The notes under the pieces: generated by a model | What the model saw: the letters and a program-made list of their open reading frames with translations, nothing else | Told to the model about the DNA's origin: nothing | Database searches by the model: none | Made by a program: the position numbers and the translations under genes | Shown here: positions 47,242 to 58,689 of the stretch, piece after piece | How the letters are laid out: each line of letters begins with the position of its first letter | Position numbering within the stretch: the stretch's first letter is position 1 | Assembly (NCBI GenBank): GCA_014529385.2 | Contig: CM043947.1 | Location: 97,064,036-97,128,035, forward strand | Direction of reading: 5' to 3' | Length of the DNA stretch: 64,000 nucleotides | DNA from: Adiantum capillus-veneris | Taxonomy: Eukaryota > Streptophyta > Polypodiopsida > Polypodiales > Pteridaceae

Positions 47242-47265
47242 AGTAAATAATTGCAATTATTTACT
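47242..47265. other. Perfect 24-bp palindrome
   Basis: Half-site AGTAAATAATTG followed by its exact reverse complement, with no loop. Confidence 0.95.
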
Positions 47266-47823
47266 TTTGCATCATTTTTGCTTGGAAATTGTCAATTCAC
47301 CTCACCTATCATGTATACACACCTATTATATGCCAAAAGTCAAGTATGAGCCAAAATAACCACCCATTACTTGCAAAATTACCAAAAAAAAAAGCAAAGA
47401 AGTCTTTGAAAGCCAAAATCTGGGTTGTGAACAACTTTTCTTGATCCAAATCACCTCATAATTCATACCCAACCTCTATACCATGCCTAGAACCAATGCA
47501 TGCCAAAAAATGTCAATTTTGGAAGAACAGTTAATAATCACGATTGTGTACTTTTTGGTCAAAATTGGAGCATTTGGATATTTTGTCATCATACAATTAA
47601 AGCACATGTGGTGATAAACCCACTAGCCAATTTTGAGTCAATTTGGATTTCAAAATCTCAAATTTCCTTTATATCCACTGTTTCAGAGACCTAAAGCCAA
47701 AATCTGGTACCATTTTCAACCTGTGCATCCAAATGAGCCCATATTTCCCTCAGAGCATGTAATTGGCATATAGTTCAAGCCTATAAAGCCAAGTTTACAA
47801 AAAAGTTGAAATTTTCTCCAGTT

Positions 47824-47845
47824 GTAAATAATCGCGATTATTTAC
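47824..47845. other. Perfect 22-bp palindrome
   Basis: Half-site GTAAATAATCG followed by its exact reverse complement. It equals the palindrome at 47242 except for paired changes in the centre. Confidence 0.95.
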
Positions 47846-47965
47846 TTTGGTTGTAAATTTTTATTTTGACCATACAGTTTTGTTCCTTGCATGATTTTAT
47901 GCATCTTTGCTAGTTCAAAATTGATTTGAAGCAATTTCGACCAGATTATCAGCAACTCAGTCTAA

Positions 47966-50556
47966 ATGGACATTCCAAAGAAAAATCCGGCAAATCTGCT
48001 AACTTTGCACTCTATTCACTGAACAAGAGCAATGCAAGCCGTGGAGAAGGCCAATAAGAAGTTAAACCAAAAGGTGAAACTGCAAGAACTACCCCCGTAT
48101 CAACTAGACCTCGAGCCAATAAAGGCGTCAAAAGCATCCTATCTTTCTAAAGAACAACTGAAAGAAAACCACACCACGGTCTTCACTGGCAGGTTTAAGA
48201 GTGAAGAAGGCATCAGGTGGAGTTGCAACTCTTGCCTAAAGAGGTCTATGATGTAGCTGCAAAGCCAGAAACCAAAGAGGCTAACCACAGGTTGGGGCTC
48301 CAACATTTTTACAAACAAGAGCCTTGCGGAGTGGACTTTCAGAAAGCTTACGAGCTTCTATCCACAATCAAAGAAGACGAAACCACCCGAATATCAGACA
48401 ACCAGAAAAACAAGGTCGAGGTTGTAATTACAAAAGATATTGTGGTAGAGACACTCAGACTGTCCACTGAAGGGATGACCATGCGGATAAGAGACAGGAA
48501 GACAGCGGACACATTTACCAAGGAAACAGTCGCGGCTACATTCGGCGATCTCATCCACAAACAGGTGGAAGAGCCAGCCCATCTGTACCATCAGCACTTC
48601 CATTTCTTGGCAAAAAGTCCACCAAGGTACACGACACCAAATCACGCCATGGCCACCACTTTTACACAAGTTCTAAAGTCAAAAACAAGGCATCATGTGG
48701 ACCACGTGCAGTATGTTTTGACAACATTGAAGTCCACCAAGAAGGAGGGTAAAATAACATACTTGGGCGCGCCAGAAGTATTAGCAACAATAGCCTATCA
48801 TGCCATCGGCATGGCTGACAACCTACCGCCTGCCCCGAATCAGAATACATGGATCTTGGTAGCTCAACCCTCTCCAAGAGCTATAAGATCAGGTAAAAGA
48901 TCATTTAAATCAGGTGATGAATCACATGACAGCTCATCAGAGCAGCACAGCAGCGAAAGCTCTGACAACGAAGAAAAAAGAGCTAGAAGGGATGAGATGA
49001 AGAGGAAAGATGTGGCTGCCCACCAAGAGGAGCCAGCTCAGAAATAAGCAAGATTTGAAAGAGAAAAACAGGCGTATCAACGCACTAGGAAAGCACAGGG
49101 AAAAGACCCAAAAAAGTGGGTACCCACAGGCTTGAAAGGACTTCAAACGAAGCATCATACAAGAAAAGAGGCCAAGGATCCAAAAGATTATTTAGAGACG
49201 ATGTACCAAGAGGCCGAAGCCTTAAAACTGAAAGAGGCAGAAGAAGCGGCAAAGAAAGCTGAGGAAGTGTCTACTCAAGAGCAAAGCCAGGCATCTCCCC
49301 GACCCACCTCACTGCCACCGGAACAACAGGACCAGCCCATGCCTAGTCCACCAGCATCACAGCCAGGCCAAGAGACCAATGTAGAAGCCAAGACCGAAAA
49401 AGGAAAAGATTCTCAATTCACCCACCAAACGGAAGCTACACAACAAGCTGACCACGCTAAACAACATGAGGAAAAGGAAGTTGAGCCAGAACCATAGCAG
49501 GCAGCCGAAGAAACTCACAAGCCTGCCGATGAAACTAATAAAGAGGTAGATACAGAAAAAGAGAAAACCACTACACATGAGAAAGAAACCGAGACTAAGA
49601 AGGCAGAAAGTCCTGCAACCAAAGAAACGGTAAAGATTGAGACCACACCAGTTATTTCCACTCAGCCAGAAATTGTCGAGGTATCAAAGCCTCAGGATGG
49701 CCAAGGAGAAGAACAACCCTCCACCTCTATAGAACCACCAGCACCTACATCACAGCAAGAAGCAACACAGGAGGATGCTGGCACATCACAACTCGCAAGA
49801 CAGGATGAGTGGCAGTCCAATGACGAAGTCATTTTACAGGTAAACGAGTATGCAATGCAAATGCAAGTCATGACGGAGAAACTCCGCTCAGCAGCCTTCG
49901 ACCGTAGTACAAAAGCCAAAGAACTAGAAATGTTCATCGATGCTCTTCAAGGAGAGCTCGACGACAGAATGGTTACTATCAATAATCTCCAAAGGCAAGT
50001 ACAAGAGCTAAAGACAGAAGCAGAACAGCATCAGATGGCAAGGGACAAACAACAGAAGGAAATGGAGGAGTTAGGTGACCTCCTTACTAAATTAGCTGAT
50101 GTCTGCAAGGTGAAAGATGAGCAGCTGACAGAAGTGACAAACCAACTTCTTACCACCTCTCTGTCAGCTCAGAAAATTCAAGTACAGTTAGATGTAGCTA
50201 ATGCTGCTCTGTAATATTTCGAACAAAGAATCAATGATCATGCCACTTTCTTGCGGTAAATAAGAGAAAATCCAGTTGTGGCCTCAATCAAGGGTGCAGA
50301 TGAAGTGTACAAGGCACTTGAAAAGAAAAACAGAGATTTAGAATTGGAGTTGAAGCTAGAACAGTCACAACGAAGAGACCTAGGGCTGATGCGGGTCCAA
50401 AGAGAGGAGGAACTCCTAAAGGAAATTACAGAACTGAACAAAATGAATCAACTCCTCAGAGATGGAAAGCCCGATACACAGGAAGAGGCAGGCACTTCAA
50501 AACCACCCCAAATTGACATTCCCTTGGTCTCGTTTGCTAAATATGTCATACCGTGA
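47966..50556 (+). pseudogene. Coiled-coil protein gene, unassigned; possible gag-like retroelement protein
   Basis: A gene of roughly 850 codons, read from ATG 47966 (MDIPKKNPANLLTLHS). Stops occur at 48020, 49045, 49495, 50212 and about 50258, and there is one frameshift near 48213. Parts in order are a basic N-terminus; a globular region of about 250 residues (48217-48870, with VVITKDIVVETLRLSTEGM and HHVDHVQYVLTTL); an S/D/E-rich acidic-basic region; a long K/E/Q/P/T-rich disordered region; and a C-terminal heptad-rich coiled coil (49855-50214 and 50278-50480). The pattern recalls plant non-autonomous retrotransposon proteins with a gag-like N-terminal domain, but I cannot name the family. 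No protease or RT follows. It ends at TGA 50554-50556. Confidence 0.6.
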
Positions 50557-50769
50557 TGAATCAGGATATCATTGGTCACACTCATCATTGTATAAATCAA
50601 TTCTCATCAATCTCAAGTTCACTTCCATAAAGACTGTCGCGATAGAAAATCATCATATACCAATTCCAAATCCAAATCCAAATCCAAAATATCTTTCATT
50701 TTCTATACCCGGGTAACAAAATCATACCAGTTGCAGTGGTGGCCAGTCACTGCAGCATGATTTTGTGAT

Positions 50770-50985
50770 CGGTGTTGCCTCATCCGGCGAATCTACACCA
50801 ATAAAACGTGCTGCCTAAATTGGCCAATCTGCACTAATATAATGCTGCCTAAATCGGCAGCATATGCATTTGATATTATCTAAAAATCATGAATCTGTAA
50901 TGTTCAATGTGCTGCCTAAATCGGCGGATCTGCACCAAGATAAGTATCTACACACTGCCTAAATCGGTGAATCTGTGTGTTGGTG
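50770..50985. repeat. Interspersed ~26-bp repeat, core TGCCTAAATCGGC
   Basis: Five copies occur near 50775, 50810, 50843, 50911 and 50956, spaced 33-68 bp apart. Each is a variant of GCTGCCTAAATCGGC followed by GAATCTGCAC. The core can pair with itself (GCTGCC...GGCAGC in the third copy). The block starts about 215 bp after the coiled-coil gene, so it may lie in its 3' UTR or LTR. Confidence 0.85.
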
Positions 50986-52439
50986 ACCAATGGACTAGGC
51001 TAGACATAAAAAAGACAAAAAATATACTACCTATGTGACACCACATTGAAGTAAGGTTGAGTAACAAATGACAAATTGTTATGCATCAGCAGAAGCACCT
51101 CGGCACATGTGAGTAGCTGCATAGGTCAATGTGAAATGATCCCAGTAGCAATTTCATTTAATACAAGTATTGGCACAATACTGTCTGTCAAAAAAATAGA
51201 TGACAATCGAGTTGATAAGTAAGCCATGTGCGTTGAATTTATGAAACTGTGTTGTTCTCTGTGGAATGGTATATGTGGAGGTTTGTGTGCTTTTCGTAAA
51301 TCATTAGACTCTCGATCATGTACTGCATCTGAAAATATGTATCATTTTGTGCGCGGGGAGAGAGGTACAAGTAGGAGACAATTGTAACTAGCAAACTGAC
51401 ACCAAAGTATAGTTAACAAATTCAAAATGTGTTAATTTGGTGTTAATAATTGGCCATAAAATAAAATCATATTCCGCCTTATTAGTTTATAGTTTGGATA
51501 GTGAGAGGATGACAACTGAGTATGAAGAAAAAACCTCTACAGTTTTAATTTTAATAGCTTAGATCCACTAGAGTCACAAACAGACCTAAAATATAGGAAC
51601 CAAATCCAGTTTGATTGTATAACGCAATTTAAGAGACAAATTTACACCGATTATTTACAATCATTTATTATGATTAGCCTTAGATCGATTAAAAAGTGAG
51701 GGAGAATTATAAACAACAAAACATTAATACATTCGTAGTTGCTCTGTCCTAGAAGCCTTCATTTACGACATGCATTTCTAGTTAGACATAAAATGATGTA
51801 AGAGAATGGAGGTTTCTTGTGCAAAAAAAAATGCCTCACAAAACCACATAATTAAACTTGTCAGTTAAACTTGTAGTGGATATGATGGGAGTCTACAGCT
51901 TGTACAAATTACTTAAAGCGGGCTAAATAATGCCTTGATAGTCAGATAATCGCGGACAACATGAGGTATATCCTTGTCATTCAAAATTCGCAAAGTAAAG
52001 GTCTACTTAGCTTGAATAGAAGGATAAAGATGCATCAAGTAGGGAATGTCATTTTGCGTATTATCGAGACATTCAAACAGCATGTGTGTGTGTGCGCACG
52101 CGCGTATATTATCGGAATTGACGAGTGTGTGTGTAGAAAGCCACAAAAATAAAATTTAAAAAATTTAAAAAAATCTAAGAAGCATTCTTAGTTAGAGTAT
52201 AGAATGCGCCAATATATATAACTCAATTTTAGAACAATCGTTATACAATGTATGGGTACAAAATAAAATGAAGTAAAGTAAAGACTAAATGAAAACCCTA
52301 AATTTGTCAGGCTAAAATTGTCATCGTCATCGTCGATTCTCGTGGATGCCCGTCAGCACGGGCGTGCATCTGAGAAAGTATGTCAAGGGTTGCCAAAGAT
52401 TTCCTCAATGGCCGCCGCGGTAAGGAATCATAGTGGTAG

Positions 52440-52446
<7 letters not shown>
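50986..52446. other. Gene-free stretch
   Basis: No supported gene. The DNA is AT-rich, and a short alternating purine-pyrimidine tract (TGTGTGTGTGCGCACGCGCGTATAT) lies near 52083-52108. Nothing else was recognised. Confidence 0.6.
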
Positions 52447-52472
<26 letters not shown>

Positions 52473-53627
52473 GTTGATGGTGCCTACATAGGGCTGGTTG
52501 TTGGCCATGGCGAGATCACCTAAAGCAAAGGATGGGGTAGCCATCGGCAGGGAGCTAGTGGAGGCAGGTGATGAGTAAGGTGATCTGCATGAGAGGTTGC
52601 AGTTTGTGCCATCCACCAAGGAGTACGATGCCAATTGTAGTGAGCTGGCGGGTTGCTGCAGCTTACGAACTAAAGAGGAAGAGGACGTACTGCCAAACTC
52701 AAGACCAAGTCCATGGGATGCGCCAGTGATGAGGGCAACAAGCAGTACCGTCCATGGCAATGGAGGAGAGGAAGCGAGAGCAGTAAGTCGGGTGAGAGTG
52801 TAAATGGAGAGTGTCTCTCTCTCTCTCTCTCTCTCTCACCTTTTTGACACATTGGTGACACTTGTTCTTCTTTATGGAGTTGGGCTGGAGCAAGGACTAA
52901 GTTTTAATAGGGGCTCAAATGTGGGGATCGATCTGGTGACCTGGCCTGGCCCTCTGGAGGTCGGGAGTTGCGGTGGTGCAGGGAATCAACCCGAGAACAG
53001 TGATTGAGCAGAAGGAGGCTCTAACCGTTGGCTGCCCAAACTCCTTGCTTATTTCTACCACTGTCTATTCTTTGCAGGTGCTCAAATTTAGTTGCTTGCA
53101 AGCATACACAGCTATCTCCTGATCGAGGCGGCGCTGCAGCAAATGAAGGTGGGAGAGCTCACAAACACAGCTCTATAGATAGGTTCTCTGTTGGACATGG
53201 CGAGCGACACTAGGTGCCTTCCCACTCCCACAAGCATCTTGGTCAGGATGTCAACCATCTCTCGTGTGGGTGCACGTGGAGCTTCCTTGGGACGGAGGAG
53301 AGAGAGAGAGTTTTACAAGGGAGGGTTGGTCTACTGAGACCGGAGAGAGAAAGAGAGATATCCGGAGATAAAAATACAGTGAACGCTGTTCTGTGGGTGT
53401 CTGTGTATGGGGGCGGTTGATTAGAGAGAGAAAGACTGCATGGCGGCTGCAGTTGAGGGTGGTGGGGGTTGGCTGCATGGCAATTACTACATGAGAGGGA
53501 GAGAGAAATCTGGTTCGCTACTCAAGAGAGAGGGTTGATAGAATAGGCAGCCGCCCTGTGCATGCAGGCGTGGGCAACAAACAAGAGGGAGAGGAAGAAG
53601 AGACTCGGAGTTTCTGTGGCGGCTGAG

Positions 53628-53668
<41 letters not shown>

Positions 53669-54130
53669 GGAGTGAGATTAAAGGGTATGCAGCTGCAGTA
53701 GTGGTTGAGAAACTCCGACCCAAGGCTGACGTGTTAATGTGTGGTGGAGGTTGGTGCAAGCCTCAAAAGGTTGGAACTGAAGTACTCAACACTGCATGGC
53801 GGCTAGGGTGAGTGGGAGAAGAGGAAGAGATAGAGAGAGAGAGATATCAAGCAGGGTGCTGGCGCCAACAGCAAACGAGGGGGGGAGAAAGAGAGTGTGC
53901 AACTCCTCTGCATGAGGGTGGTTGGAGTGGGCGTGTGTATGTGCGCCCCCATCTAGCACACAAGGGGTAGAGAGAAAAAAAGTGAGTGGATGGCTGCTAG
54001 CGGGTAATAACTGAGAGAGAGACAGGCTTATACATGCAGATAAAGCGGGTACTGTTGCATGGTGTTGGGCTATTGAATTGGAGAAGCGATGGCCACTCGA
54101 AATGGTGGTTTGTGTAGTAGTTGTCATGCA
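52447..54130. repeat. GA/CT-microsatellite-rich region
   Basis: GA or CT runs occur at 52447-52473, 52813-52838, 53302-53312, 53634-53664 and 53830-53845, embedded in G-rich DNA. The phrase ACTGCATGGCGGCT occurs near 53437 and 53791. Open frames on both strands are proline-, serine- and leucine-rich products of the CT repeats, and none is a supported gene. Confidence 0.7.
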
Positions 54131-54658
54131 TATTGTTGCTTGCTGACACGGTCTTCTAAGGTGCAGTCCAACTTAATATATAGGGTGTCGTCGTCTGCTA
54201 CACATCAGACGGAAGTAAGCCACTGCTGCCACTATTAGTGTCACTCTGGACAACAATCTAGCACTTTGATGATTGACTCTACGTCAGGTACAGGTTGCAT
54301 AAAGCATTCCCGACACAGGAAAACTATAGAGGAAGATAAACAAAATGTTGCCTATAGAGGAAGATAAACAAAAAAAAGTTTGCTTAAGGTTACAGCTCTA
54401 AAAAAATTTGTTGGGTGGTTTCTCACGAATTAAAATCGCCTATTTATTCTCCTCCACCAATGGTGAGGTTCTTCGAGTATGGTAGGTTACTTATCTCAGT
54501 TCCCTGTTGAGCATCAGGTTTTGACTCCTAGCCCAAGTCGTTGGAGGTTGTGCTAACGGCGTTAAAAGTTCTCGACTTTTAAAAAAATTTCTTCTGCTTC
54601 TCTCCTTGGTTTGTTGCTACTATGCAGATCTTATGATGATATTTTTTTCGTGCTTATT

Positions 54659-54681
54659 AATATATATATATATATATATAC
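54659..54681. repeat. (TA)n microsatellite
   Basis: Perfect TA repeat of about 11 units. Confidence 0.95.
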
Positions 54682-54903
54682 ATTAATACTATGTAAACTT
54701 TACTCATAGTATAAAATTATCATTCCTACTATCTTATTCAAATCTCTTCCACTAATTACAAATTAATGAAGGATAATGTCAAATTTGCATGAAAAAGATA
54801 ATATAAAACAAGGACATAGAATTATAATTTTTGAAAACCAAAAGAAAACAAGAGCACTTAGCTTTTGGTTATCCAAATCTGCAATCGTTGGAGTGTAGCC
54901 TCA

Positions 54904-54915
54904 GCTCTGATACCA
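54904..54915 (-). promoter_or_regulatory. Primer-binding site, initiator-Met tRNA (minus strand)
   Basis: The minus strand reads TGGTATCAGAGC, a full 12-base match to the plant initiator-Met PBS, one base after a CA end (GTTTGTAGCA). Confidence 0.85.
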
Positions 54916-54916
54916 C

Positions 54917-55168
54917 TGCTACAAACGGGAGCATGGCTGCCCTGCGAAATACCTGAAATAACACAATAAACAGCATAAAACAAACTAATCGGCATACCTG
55001 GCACAATCACGTGGTCGCATGATCGCAAGATACACGAACAGAGAGAGACAGAGAGCGAGAGAGATTGAGAGAGCACGTGCAGGCGCACCTCCTAGAGCGG
55101 AGTGCTACGCCGGCGCGGCGAGATAGAAGAGAGGAGAGATAAGAAGAGAAACGCAGACATTGGGTACA
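54917..55168 (-). repeat. Candidate copia LTR, ~252 bp
   Basis: In the minus sense it starts TGTACCC directly after a G-rich purine tract (ATGGGGGGAGAT, 55169-55180) and ends GTTTGTAGCA before a PBS. Inside are CT-rich runs and an intron-like GTATGCC...TTTCAG. A TATA box (TATAAAT, minus strand, 55215-55221) lies outside these limits, so the LTR could be longer. No second copy is present. Confidence 0.4.
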
Positions 55169-55180
55169 ATCTCCCCCCAT

Positions 55181-56126
55181 GCAAGAGTGACCATTTCCCT
55201 ATTGCACGTATTTCATTTATAGATTTCTTGAATGATCAAAATGAGTACAGACTAGCCGGCCGGTCATAGATGGCCAAAGCTCATAAAAGAGCACTTGAAT
55301 AAATATACATAAAATGTAATTTCGTTTTTCCATAGCCTAGCTCGGTCAAGCCTTTTCCACCTGTCAGCTGCAATAAATAGTAAAATGTCAATTCCATAAC
55401 AGCTATACACTCCCCAAGGCGGACGCTCAGTACTCTCGCCGACTGGACTGGCCGCTTGTGGCCACGCAGAATTCATGATGGGCTCCTAAGACTTGCGATC
55501 CTGGTTTTTTGAGCATGCCCACAATAGCCAGGGAGTTAGTTAAAGCAACTGAGAAGAGAAGTGTTGCCTAATTTGGCACTACTTCTATTAATTATTAGGC
55601 GTTTATATTGATGGCCAACCAGCTAAATATACCAAAAGCAACTGCTTGCATGAAGATTTGAGATGTCGAAAGTAGCTACTTATGTGCAAAGAGGCTTTTG
55701 ATCCCTATCGTGTTTGGTCTAGGGTAAAAAGCTCACCATCCATGCTACATCAGGCTGCTTGCTATACATCCACGCTACATCAGGCTGCTACATCTGCGCT
55801 ACATTAGGCTACATCAGGTTGTGCTTATACATCAAGCTGCACCGTGGTGGCCTAGAAGCAAAATACTATAATCCTGCGCTAGAGCAACCACCTTGCAATA
55901 GCATACCCACAATTAACATAGAATTAACCTTGTGCATGCAACTACAACACGACCATAAACAAAACAAAAAACAAACTTTAGTTGACAGATAATTTGACTT
56001 ATTATCTTTGGCCGTGTGTTGTGTGATAATTCTTGTACTTTCTGAGATCGACTGTTGATGAACTTCTAATTGTTTTTTCATGAAGTTTTCTCACTACCCA
56101 CCGTGCCTTAAAGCCTTGGATTGTAT
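55181..56126. other. Gene-free stretch
   Basis: No coding domain is recognised. If the LTR at 56139-56302 belonged to a minus-strand element, this would be its internal leader region, but no gag follows. Near 55740-55820 a CTACATCAGGCTGC phrase recurs three to four times. Confidence 0.5.
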
Positions 56127-56138
56127 GCTCTGATACCA
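56127..56138 (-). promoter_or_regulatory. Primer-binding site, initiator-Met tRNA (minus strand)
   Basis: The minus strand reads TGGTATCAGAGC directly next to the LTR end at 56139. Confidence 0.9.
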
Positions 56139-56302
56139 TGTTGAACTGAATAGAGAGAGCGTATGCAGACAAGAAGAGAAAGAGACGACACCATCATATG
56201 CAAACCCCAAAGTGTTTGTAGAGCATACACTGAGTACACATATATAGTGGGGAATTCTTGCTATATATAGCATAAGTGTGGGCTCTCTACATAGCTCCAA
56301 CA
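56139..56302 (-). repeat. Small copia-type LTR, 164 bp
   Basis: In the minus sense it starts TGTTGGAGC and ends TTCAACA, so the ends form a TGTTG/CAACA inverted pair. It contains TATATATAG and TATATATG stretches that could act as TATA boxes and a CT-rich R-U5. The PBS follows immediately. Only one copy is seen. Confidence 0.7.
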
Positions 56303-58526
56303 CCTTTGAATCTACAATGTGCACTTCAGTAGCCCCTAGGATCAGAAGGAATTTCCCAAACACTAGAGTAGTATAATATTCACATGAGCATATTTTGCAT
56401 GTATCAATCAACATCAAACATTTCTAGTACAAATATGCTATTCTTCTATCCAACAAGAAGCAACCACAATGTACACCCAAAAGTACCCATTCATATTAAA
56501 CTTGCATTTGACAATCCCTAGAATCTCTTGGATCAAATACCATTGAGATCACATAACATTGATGGGCCCCACAATATACTAGAGCTTCACCTAAAGCATA
56601 GTGTAGCATCCTCATCTCATAAAATTTTGTCAACTTTAGCTCGTTACCAGCAAGCATTAAACAGCACTGACTCCCTTCAGTGGCATCCAAAACATCACTG
56701 ACATAAGTATTATTAGAAAGAGCATCCAAACCCAACCATGTCTGGTATATTTTCCTAGGAAATGAAGAAAATTGTGAACCTTTTGCAGTACACATGGTGA
56801 TTTAGCATTGTCACCCCCTCTGATTGCATAGTCATCATGAAACTTTTCACAATTTGTATCTTTATCAGAAATAACATTTATTGGGATTCCTGTATGTTGA
56901 GCTTCTACCTGTAAATCTACATCCATTGCCTTCTCCATTGGATTGGTAGAGCCTTCAAAATTTGCATCATCTCCCAGAGTTAGGCATTGTTTCCCCTTGT
57001 AGCTCATGACAAGAAAGCATACAAGGAGACACTCTTTGCATATCCTGCACTTGTTGTGGAGGTTTTTCTTGCATGCTCTTTGAAGGGGTACATGTATCAA
57101 AAATCTCTTTTATGCTATTATGGTAATCGCCTTCAGAGCTAGCCAAGAAATCCTTAATTATGGCATCTTCTTCTTCTTTTGTGGTAACAGCACCTACAAA
57201 CATATTGTTAGTAACAAACATAGACTTATTGGAATTCTCATGCACATCTTGTGCCGGCTCCACAATCTCCATCGCTTCATTAGTTTTTGTGCATATTAGC
57301 TTTATCTATGTAATCATCTTCAGTAACCCTATTGATCTCTTGACTTCACATGCTTCCATGATGTTGAAGATTCCATTAACATCCTGTAAAGGCTCATCTT
57401 CTTCAGGGACTCCTTGAGAACAACCCATGCCAAGGTCAGTAGCTTGTAAAATACTTGTTGTATAGTCTATTTTTGCAACGGAATCACTAATGGGGGTAAC
57501 TTCCATGCTAGAAATCTTTGAAAAAAATTCATCAATTTTTATTTCAGCATTAAATCCTTTGTTTACCTTTGCTAGGTCGCTCGGAATATGTTCTACAAGC
57601 CCTTTTACCACAAGCCTAGACTTGTACCTTTTCTTCCCACCTTCTTCTTCCTTCAGCTTATACACCCATTTGTTCTATAGTTCCCGCTAACCTTTAGGAA
57701 ACTCAACCAACTCCCATGTTTGGTTGCGATGTAATGAGTCTATCTCCACTTGCATGCTTTTGATCCATTCTTCTTTGGATTTGTGTTGCATGCCACCAAG
57801 TGATGGTGTACTTGCAAGACCCCAAACATAAGAATGAACCAATTCAAGTTTTTTATTTTTTCTTTTATTTCTTGCTTTTTGAAATTTTATATCCTCTTTT
57901 GTTTTCCATAAACACAATCTTCATCCCTAAGTTTCTGGTATATAAGCATTGATCTTCTTATCTCCTTCTAAGTCCCTGGGACTACATAATAGCATCAAAT
58001 ATTTGATACCATTGCCTTGAGCCTTGCTTCCAGCCATAAATCCCTTTCGTGAGTTTTCATACAAGCTCCTCCTTGTTAGGATGTTCAAAACCTTCAGGTT
58101 GCTTGATGTAAATATCCTCTTCTAGATCCCCATAAAGATAAGTTGTCTTCACATTCATTTGGACAAGCTCCATGTCCTCAATGGCTACTAGGCAAAGCAC
58201 TATATGCAATGTATTCATCTTGACCACAAGCAAGAAGATTTTGCCAACAATTTCACAAGCTTCATCATCTCCCAAGTATACATACCCAAAACTACCTTTG
58301 GTGTAATCTTGGAAATGTTGCTTATGTGGTGTCGCATGGAATGAAGCCCCAGAATCCACTATTCAAGAATTAGACACATTGTCCAATGAGAGAATTAGAG
58401 CATCTTGCTTGACTTTACCTTCCACATTGGCCTCCATTGTTGGCTTGTTGTCTTGAGACTCTGGCTCCTTCTTCTTCTTAGACCAGCAATCCTTCTTGAT
58501 GTGGCCCTTCTTGCCCTTGGGGGGGT
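56303..58526 (-). pseudogene. Scrambled copia remnant (element 3)
   Basis: From right to left on the minus strand the pieces are half a gag zinc knuckle (KGHIKKDCW, about 58526-58480) and protease (MDSGASFHATPHKQHF, 58359-58300). An RT middle part (MELVQMNVKTTYLYGDLEEDIYIKQPEGF and KGIYGWKQGSRQWY, 58190-57990) follows, then an integrase start (KLELVHSYVWG, about 57860). An RT N-terminus comes last (EEWIKSMQVEIDSLHRNQTWELV, 57790-57690, and YKLKEEEGGKKRYKSRLVVKG, 57665-57600). This order is not the normal PR-IN-RT order. The part from 57590 to 56303 contains open frames without recognisable domains. Confidence 0.75.
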
Positions 58527-58689
58527 CACTATATATAAATTATGTATATACCCGGCCCTATGAAAATCTCCTAGTATTTACTGCACTATTTTATCGCGTT
58601 TTGTAGAGAGAAGGTGCAAATTCAAGTAGAGAAACAAGAGAGAGGAGGGTGGGGGGTTTTTTTGTGTTTAAGATATTATCGCAAATTTT

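Larger units (their letters stand above)
45548..47965. other. AT-rich non-coding stretch, probable leader of the 48-50 kb gene
   Basis: No ORF over 65 codons. It carries two perfect 22-24-bp palindromes (47242-47265, 47824-47845) and a degenerate third (47530-47551). A plausible splice donor (ATGAGGGGTAAGTT, GT at 46598) is present. It precedes the coiled-coil gene directly and may be its leader or an intron. Confidence 0.5.

Noticed and set aside
50770-50985. Interspersed TGCCTAAATCGGC copies as a CRISPR array
   Set aside because: Copies are imperfect and unevenly spaced, and the context is a eukaryotic retroelement region.
52428-52760. Minus-strand frame beginning VALITGASHGLGLEF, like the nucleotide-binding start of short-chain dehydrogenases
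   Set aside because: The similarity covers only about 15 residues. The rest is a Ser/Pro-rich low-complexity product next to a GA microsatellite, with no catalytic YxxxK motif.
54904-56138. GCTCTGATACCA sites as parts of tRNA-Met genes
   Set aside because: Only the 3' end complement is present, and both lie next to LTR-like ends, so they are primer-binding sites.
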